Below are positions 57,780 through 64,000 of a stretch of 64,000 nucleotides of DNA, in pieces (the stretch's first letter is position 1; every line of letters starts with the position of its first letter). Under the pieces are notes generated by a model. That model was given only the letters and a program-made list of their open reading frames with translations, ran no database searches and was not told where the DNA came from. The DNA lies in NCBI GenBank assembly GCA_028583415.1, contig CM053265.1, positions 33,197,294 through 33,261,293 on the forward strand, read 5' to 3'. A program made the position numbers and the translations under genes. Source of the stretch: Protea cynaroides. Its lineage: Eukaryota; Streptophyta; Magnoliopsida; Proteales; Proteaceae.

Positions 57780-60700
57780 AGAATTTCATACGGCCTGACT
57801 TATCTTGGACTTAGCTTCCCTTTCTGCCCGAACCTTTTTAATCCTCACATAGGCGATACTTTCAAAAATACTTTAACACCTACAACGAACTCCAGATCTC
57901 TACGTCGAGTATCTGCATATTGTTTCTGACGGTTCTGAGCCGTTCTCACTCTTTCCTTGATAATGTCAACCACTCGGCAAGTCTCTTCAACAAACCCCGG
58001 TCCAACAATACTACGTTCTCCAACTTCATTCCAAAACAAAGGAGTTCGACACTTTCTGCCATACAGTGCATCACAAGGTCACATCTGTGTAGTAGCCTGA
58101 TAGCTATTGTTATAAGTGAACTCGATCAATGGTAACCTTTCATCCCATGATCCTTTGAAATCAATTACACATGCTCGTAGCATATCTTCTAGAATCTGAA
58201 TTGTACGCTCTGACTGTCCGTCTGTTTGTGGGTGGAATGCAGTACTGAACTTCGATGTTGTACCCATAGCCTTTTGCAATCCTTCCCAAAACTTGGAAGT
58301 AAATCGTGGATCTCTATCAAACACAATGTTTTCTGGAACACCATGTAACCGAACAATATTATCCACAAACAGCTTTGCTAACCTTTCCAGTGTATACTGA
58401 GGTCGTATAGGTATGAAGCGAGCTATTTTAGTCAGACGGTCCACAATCACACAAACTGCGTCAACTACTCGAGGAGTCAGTGGTAGTCCCGTGACGAAGT
58501 TCATAGTGATGCAGTCCCATTTCCATGCTAGTTCCGGTAATGGCTGTAACAGTCCTACGGGTCTTTGTCGTTCAGCTTTTACTTTCTGAAAATTTAGGCA
58601 TTGAGACACGAACTTGGCTACATCTGCTTTCATTCCCCTCCACCAATATAGTTTCTTTAGATCATGTTACATTTTTGTAGTTCTAGGATGTATCGAATAG
58701 ATGGTGGTATGGGCTTCCTTCATCAGTCGATGTCTAATGTCCATACTTTCTGTTTCAGGTACACATATTCTTCCTTTGTATTTGAGTACCCTCTCTTCAT
58801 CCAAGGTGAACTCAAGATTAGTCCTACCTTTTTCGATATCTTCTTGTACTGTTCTCAGATAAGGATCTGATTTAATAGCTGTCTTCACTTCATCCATTAT
58901 GTCTAGTATAATTTTCAAAGCGGCGAACATATTTGAAAACCGATGAATAAACCCTTGGTTAGCTGATCCATCCGTAGTGTCTATCACATACTGCTCGTTG
59001 CCATGATTGAATACCATTATGGTAGTACACATTGCTGCAGTTATGCTAATCTCTCCTTGCAATATTATCATTGCTTTTCTGCTTAACGCATCAGCTACTA
59101 CGTTCGTTTTCCCCAGATGATACTGGATATCACAATCGTAGTCTTTCAATAGTTCGAGCCACCTTCTTTGTCTCATATTCAACTCCTTCTGATTAAATAA
59201 ATAAGTAAAACCTTTATGGTCCGACTTAATCTGAAATTTCTCTCTGTATAGGGAATGTCTCCATATCTTGACAGCATGTACTACTGCCGCTAACTCCAAA
59301 TCATGGGTGGGGTAATTCTTCTCATGTATTTTCAACTGTCTCGAGGCGTAAGCAATTACCTGCTCTCCTTGCATAAGCACAGATCCTAGTCCCAGTCCTG
59401 ACGCATCAGTGTATAAAGTAAATGTCTATCCTGGAACGGGAATAGTCAAAATCGGAGCGGATATCAATCTGGTCTTCAACATTTGGAAACTCTTCTCACA
59501 TTTATCGGTCCACACAAACTTTTCACCTTTCTTAGTCAAACTTGTGAGATGTACGGCAATTCGGGAATAGTCTTTTACGAATCTCCGATAATAACCAGCT
59601 AGACCCAGAAAACTTCTAATTTTTGAAACGTTCTTTGGTGCTTCCCACTTTACAATAGCCTAAATTTTGCTGGGGTCCACTTTGATTCCTTCAGCGGATA
59701 CTACCTGGCCTATGAAGGCGACTTCACTTAGCCAAAACTCACACTTTAAAAATTTAGCATATAGTTTCTCTTTCCTTAAACACTGTAGGGCGGCGTTTAG
59801 GTTCTTGATATGAGTTTCTTCATCCTTGGAGTATACCAATATATCATCAATAACTACTATAACCAACGTATCATGGAAAACCCGGTTCATAAGTTCCATG
59901 AAATTTGTCGGTGCGTTAGTTAATCCAAAAGACATGACTAAGAACTCATAGTGTCCATATCTGATCCTGAAAGCTGTCTTCGGAATATCACCCTCTTTAA
60001 TCTTCAACTGATGATAGCCTGATCGAAGATCGATCTTAGAAAATACCTTTGCTCCTTGCAACTGATCGAACAAGTCATCGATCCGAGGTAGTGGGTATCG
60101 ATTCTTGATTGTCAGTTTATTCAACTCCCGATAGTCGATGCATAATCGAACGCTACCGTACTTCTTCTTCACGAATAACACCGGCGCTCCCCATGGTGAT
60201 ATACTGGGTCGAATATAACCCTTGTCCAGTAGTTCTTGTAGTTGCACTTTCAGTTCTTTCAGTTCCGTAGGAGCCATTCTATAAGGTGCTTTTGATACTG
60301 ATGCAGCTCCAAGTACAAGGTCTATCACAAACTCTGTGGCTCGATTGGGTGGTAATCTTGGTAGTTCCTCTGGAAATACATCGGGATAGTCCTGCACGAC
60401 TTCAATATCTTCCATTTGTGGTGCTTCCTTGGTTAGGTCGACCACTGATACTAGATACCTGACTGCCCCCTTCTCAAGGCACTTCTTAGCCTTTAGTGCT
60501 GAGAGCATGAGCTTGCGTCTACGGGGAAGTTTGGTTCCCGAAAAACTAAATTCTGCTCCTTCTTTGTCTTTGAACGTTAGCTTTTTTTCGGCGCATAATA
60601 GGTTTGCAGAATGCCGAGCTAACCAGTCCATTCCCAAGATGATGTCAAAGTCTGCCATCTCAAGTTGTATCAAAGTTGCATCTAAGGTTTTCTCGCCAAT

Positions 60701-60898
60701 GAGAACTGGACATGGTCCATAGCCTTTCTCTAATTCCACTTCTAACCCCATCAGCGACCGTACAAGTAATTTGTAGTCTAATGTTTTGATGGGTGAGTTT
60801 ATCTTCTTTCCGAATGACACAGATATAAATGAATGAGTGGCTCCTGAATCAAAGAGTACTCTAGCGGGTACGCAATTTATAGGTACGATACCTGTGAT
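57780..60898 (-). pseudogene. pol: pol of element D (PR-RT-RNase H-IN), stops and lost catalytic residues
   Basis: A single reading frame runs from protease to integrase, broken only by stops at about 59657 (TAG), 59424 (TAG), 58664 (TAA), 58076 (TGA) and 57842 (TGA). The protease block FDSGATHSF and RT are present, but the residues before the Asp-Asp box are shortened ([10 protein letters not shown]), so the fold is probably damaged. RNase H has HDLELAAV and KSDHKG. In integrase, the second Cys of the zinc finger is Phe (CLNF, 58589-58591) and the first catalytic Asp is Asn (MNF, 58499-58501). The [11 protein letters not shown] block reads FDRDPRF. Besides the stops, the enzyme would be dead. 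Confidence 0.92.
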
Positions 60899-62180
60899 TT
60901 ATTTTACTTAGTCTACAAGCTCGTACAATGTAATTACAACTTTAAAAGTTTCAGTCATACCTGTGACCACATCAGGTGATGCGACAGCATCCTCAGATGT
61001 AACAGCATATACCCGTCCCTGATGGAACTGCTTCTTAGGCTTAGGGCACTCCCTTGCCATATGTCCCGATTGGTTGCAATTAAAACACTTCGGGCCTTCA
61101 GAATTTGGCTTTGGCTGTTGTTGAACTACTGGAGTAGTCCTGGGTGCAGCAGTAAAGCCCTGAGCATGGAAGGGTTTAAATGTCTTGTTGTTGCCTCCGT
61201 TATAAGAATTTCCAGCTGGCCTTTTGATACCCCGGTTTTGTGTGAAATAACTCTCCTTCTGGCTCGATTCAATAACCCGAGCTATTTGGACAGCTTCATT
61301 GTAAATCTTCTTTTCCAAGCCCAGAACGTGCTCTTTGATGCTTCCTCTCAGTCCCGTGACGAACCTATGGGTTTTGGTGTCTTCTTCCTGCATACTAAGT
61401 GGTGCAAAGAAAAACAGCTCCTCATAACGCTGTTGATATGCATCCACTGACATCTGTCCCTGATATAGACTCATTGAACTCCTTCTCCATAGAATCTCTG
61501 AAGCTTCGTGGAAAATATTTCTCAAAGAAAGCTTCTTTATAAACAGCCCAAGTCAGTTGGGCGTGCTTGGTCAATAAGTAAACCCTAGCCAATTTCCACC
61601 AATGATGTGCGTCACCCTTTAGCATGAAGGTGGCACATAATACTTTTTCTTCCACTGTAATAGTAATCATGAGGAAATTTCTCTCCATCTCGTCTATCTA
61701 GTGTGCTAGCCATAATGGATCAGATGGTTTGCCGTTAAATTCCCTGGGTTTCATCTTCTAATCCATCTGATTTTGGGGGTATACCCCAAACATAGGGGGT
61801 GGATAATGATAATTTACCTGAGCTGCTTCCGGAGCCTATACTGGAATCTGTGCAGCAGGTTGTTGAGGTGTCTAAGGTGCTGGGTGGTTACCCACCGGTG
61901 CTGTACTGGCTTGTCCTGTCTGCATAGGTGCAACTTGAGTGGCTTGGAACATAATACCCATCGCAACCTGCATCTGAGCCTGTGCGTGTTGCATCTGTTG
62001 CAGCTGCTGAGCCAGATTCATCACCACGGTTGCTAACTCTGGTGGTGGAGGTGGAAAATTTGTAAGGTTTGCCTGTTCTGGATTACCCGGTGCATAATTA
62101 TTTTCCTGAATGGTCTCCTGCATGGGTGGTGGTGGTGGAACTGCATTTCGGTTCTGTCGGGTTACCCTACGTCCAGACAT
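60899..62180 (-). pseudogene. gag: gag of element D
   Basis: It starts MSGRRVTRQNRNAV at 62180, then has a proline-rich run, a Gln-rich stretch, the Gag core (WWKLARV, YKEAFFEKYFP, MSVDAYQQRYEELFFF) and the zinc knuckle CFNCNQSGHMAREC near 61070. A TAG lies at 61872, a frameshift near 61490, and a TAG near 61700. The C-terminal part is in frame with pol but separated from it by two TAA codons (60908-60910 and 60899-60901), as in B. Confidence 0.9.
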
Positions 62181-62889
62181 AATTCTTTCTGTGATTGGTG
62201 GTGCCTGGAAATTATCAAAATAGGTGAGAAGTCATTTATATTTCATGTAGGCACGCTAACCGATATAAAATTCCAATTCCATCTCATTTTTAAAAGAAAA
62301 TACTGTCTTTTCTATGCAGGGTCGATGGTATGTCCGACCCTTAGTATCCGACCCTGGGAATGACCTGTTCTTCCCGAGAGCTGAGGGTCGATGTGAGGGT
62401 CGATGGGTGTCCGACCCTCAGTTTCGACCCTTAGTTTTCTGTCAGATTCCCGACAGTCGACGGTCGATGGGAGGGTCGATGGTTTTGGTCGAATTGTCCG
62501 ACCCTCAGACCAAAAATCAGATTTTTAAGATCCGATTTTGAGTCATTTCTTATTATTTCCCTCCCGTTTCGACTCGTCTCTCCCCTCTGAGTTGCCATAG
62601 TGTCACTCCACTATTTTTGGTCGGTTTGAGTTTGGGTTTCGACGTCTACGTCATCCATACAGGTATATTCTCCCATTTTTACCTGTTTCTAGGTTTTCTT
62701 TTCTAGGTTTTTGCTCATTTAACTGGTATTCTTCAAATTAAACTTTTTCCAACCGTAAAAATTCGATTTTTATTGGGGGCTTTTGTTATTGGTGTCTCGA
62801 GGAATGAAAGCCCTCAAAATTTTTTGAGTTTCATCGGTTGGTTATCGAGATACTTGGATTTTTGCTCGTTTGCACTAATTTGTCGAAAT
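62181..62889 (-). other. Pre-gag leader of element D
   Basis: It matches the leader of B (about 24991-25723). It has a GGGTCGA/TCGACCC cluster at about 62320-62505 and a TTTTGATAATTTCCAG site before gag. No gene is seen. Confidence 0.75.
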
Positions 62890-63400
62890 ACGTGGATTCT
62901 GATTCCTAGGTCAAACCCTAGGATACGTAGGCTATTTGGGAGAATCTCAAATTTGGATCCACACCTTAGTCCACTCGTACTATCCATAGATCCACTAGGA
63001 TATCCATTCCCATTTCAACCCAGAGCCCGAACTACGCGGATTCTGATTCCTAGGTCAAACCCTAGGAAACGTAGGCTATTTGGGAGAAACCCAAATTCGA
63101 ATCCACAATTTAGTCCACTCGGACTATCCATAGATCCACTAGGATATTCCCCATATTTTAACCCAAATAGGGTTATCCACACCTTAGTCCACTCGAACTA
63201 TCCATAGATCCACTAGGATATTTATCCACAACTTACTCTACCCGGACTATCCATAGATCTACTAGGATACTTACCCACATTTTGACCCAAATAGGGTTAT
63301 CCAGCCCGAACTACGTGGATTCTGATTCCTAGGGCAAACCCTAGCATACGTAGGACATTTTGGGAGAAACCTAAATTCGGATCCAAACCTTAGTCCACCG
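62890..63400. repeat. Tandem repeats of about 140 bp between PBS and gag (element D)
   Basis: The word ACGTGGATTCTGATTCCTAG (or ACGCGG variant) starts at 62890, 63034 and 63313, a period of 144 and then 279 bp. Inside the units CTATCCATAGATCCACTAGG recurs near 62980, 63124, 63198 and 63247 (last with one change). This block takes the place of the antisense ORF found in element B. Confidence 0.8.
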
Positions 63401-63405
63401 GGGTA

Positions 63406-63417
63406 TATCTGACACCA
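63406..63417 (-). other. Degenerate primer binding site (element D)
   Basis: TATCTGACACCA on the + strand matches 9 of 12 positions of the complement of TGGTATCAGAGC and lies three bases from the LTR. Confidence 0.6.
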
Positions 63418-63420
63418 ATT

Positions 63421-64000
63421 TGTCACACCCCAATTTCCGCACTGTTCAGAATGGTGTGATGAACCGCTAGCAAACCAATTGTTCAACTAGGATTTCGAAT
63501 AGGCTATCCTCGCGTTATCTGAACCCCCATACATCCGTAATCACAATCAGAGTAAATACACAATAGCGGAAGTCTTATAGTAAAATGAACTGAGAATCTA
63601 CGGTGATATTAATAATTTAATAGAAAATTATTCTGTTCCCACTGAGACATAAATAAATATCAAATACATGTCTTTATTAAATCCAAATAAAGAAATCTAA
63701 AAAATATCTAATCAAATACACATGAGTTGCACTCGCAAGAGGAGTCATGTGTATCTACTTCAGCTTCAGCTTCCATCGCCGCTACGTTCCCGTATGCTGG
63801 AGCATTCATATAATCTTCAATGGTATAACCTGCATCATCAACTAAAAATATTCGACGTCGAGGGGTGAGCACACATCACGGCTCAGTGAGTAGACAAAAC
63901 AATGCAACAATACATATGCATGCAATCAATTCATATCTTCGGTCTGGTTTAAAGTTTGCAGTAGGCAATAGCAGTATGCAATAGAAAGGTTTAGGTAGTC
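63421..64000 (-). repeat. Element D 5' LTR, cut by window end
   Basis: On the + strand it begins TGTCACACCCC; the first 580 bp from the LTR's 3' end are present. It includes the intact short ORF and AATAAA on the - strand near 63676. Confidence 0.92.
63708..63809 (-). CDS. 33-aa Cys-rich short ORF in D 5' LTR
   Basis: Intact in start, length and stop; it ends HDSSCECNSCVFD and differs from the B copy by one residue that I can see (Ile to Val in the tail). The acceptor TGATGCAG|GTTATACC precedes it. It shows that the frame was intact at insertion, while the 3' LTR copy of the same element has since lost its start. Confidence 0.45.
   Translation of the reverse strand: MNAPAYGNVAAMEAEAEVDTHDSSCECNSCVFD

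Larger units (their letters stand above)
45823..64000 (-). mobile_element. Element D: B-type Ty3/gypsy element, interrupted by E, runs off the window
   Basis: Reading on the - strand: 5' LTR (64000-63421, incomplete at the window edge), degenerate PBS, tandem repeats, leader, gag, pol (interrupted by element E at 57774-48457), PPT and 3' LTR. The 3' LTR lacks its last roughly 15-18 bp at 45823, where it abuts the + strand unit 2. No target duplication is available. Confidence 0.88.

Noticed and set aside
9533..64000. Host genes between elements
   Set aside because: Every stretch outside the CT array could be assigned to an LTR, a leader or an internal region of elements A to E. No unrelated coding region was seen.

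Overview
The window looks like nuclear DNA from a flowering plant with a large, transposon-filled genome. No host gene is recognisable. The evidence is indirect: tRNA-iMet-type primer binding sites (TGGTATCAGAGC), long (2.1-2.4 kb) LTRs, and Gag-PR-RT-RNaseH-IN-chromodomain polyproteins typical of plant Ty3/gypsy chromoviruses, most like the Tekay/Del lineage. I cannot name the species.

Layout. (1) 1-9532 and 19845-20870 are two parts of one roughly 10.5-kb polypyrimidine (CT-rich) array with almost no G on the + strand. (2) Element A (9533-19839, +) is a complete but thoroughly decayed LTR retrotransposon inserted in that array, with a 5-bp target duplication ACTTC. (3) Element B (20871-33091, continuing at 42852-44373, +) also starts inside the array. 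It carries an antisense ORF between the PBS and gag, a duplicated gag fused to an LTR fragment, and a broken pol. (4) Element C (33092-42792, +) sits in the 3' LTR of B. It joins an A-like gag-less 5' region to a B-like, nearly intact pol. (5) 42793-45822 holds a tandem 1581-bp duplication of LTR sequence and ends in a head-to-head inversion. (6) Element D (45823 to beyond 64000, -) is a B-type element. Element E (48457-57774, -), an A-type element, is inserted in its integrase region with target duplication TAGCT.

Two related families are therefore present: A/E (gag-less, decayed, two tandem polypurine tracts 57 bp apart) and B/D (gag and pol recognisable). C is a recombinant of the two. All polyproteins carry stops, frameshifts or lost catalytic residues; the pol of C is closest to intact, with only two in-frame stops.

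The most interesting signal is in the LTRs. Each appears to be laid out like a small gene: a TATA-like box about 365 bp from the LTR start, a purine-rich leader exon without ATG, a GTATG donor, an intron of about 1.37 kb, a TGATGCAG acceptor, then a 33-codon ORF ending in a conserved HDSSCECNSC(V/I)FD tail and followed by AATAAA. This ORF keeps its exact length in B, C, E and D copies. Element A carries a diverged 28-codon version at the same place. All statements on splicing and expression are inference from sequence read by eye; no alignment or database search was run.
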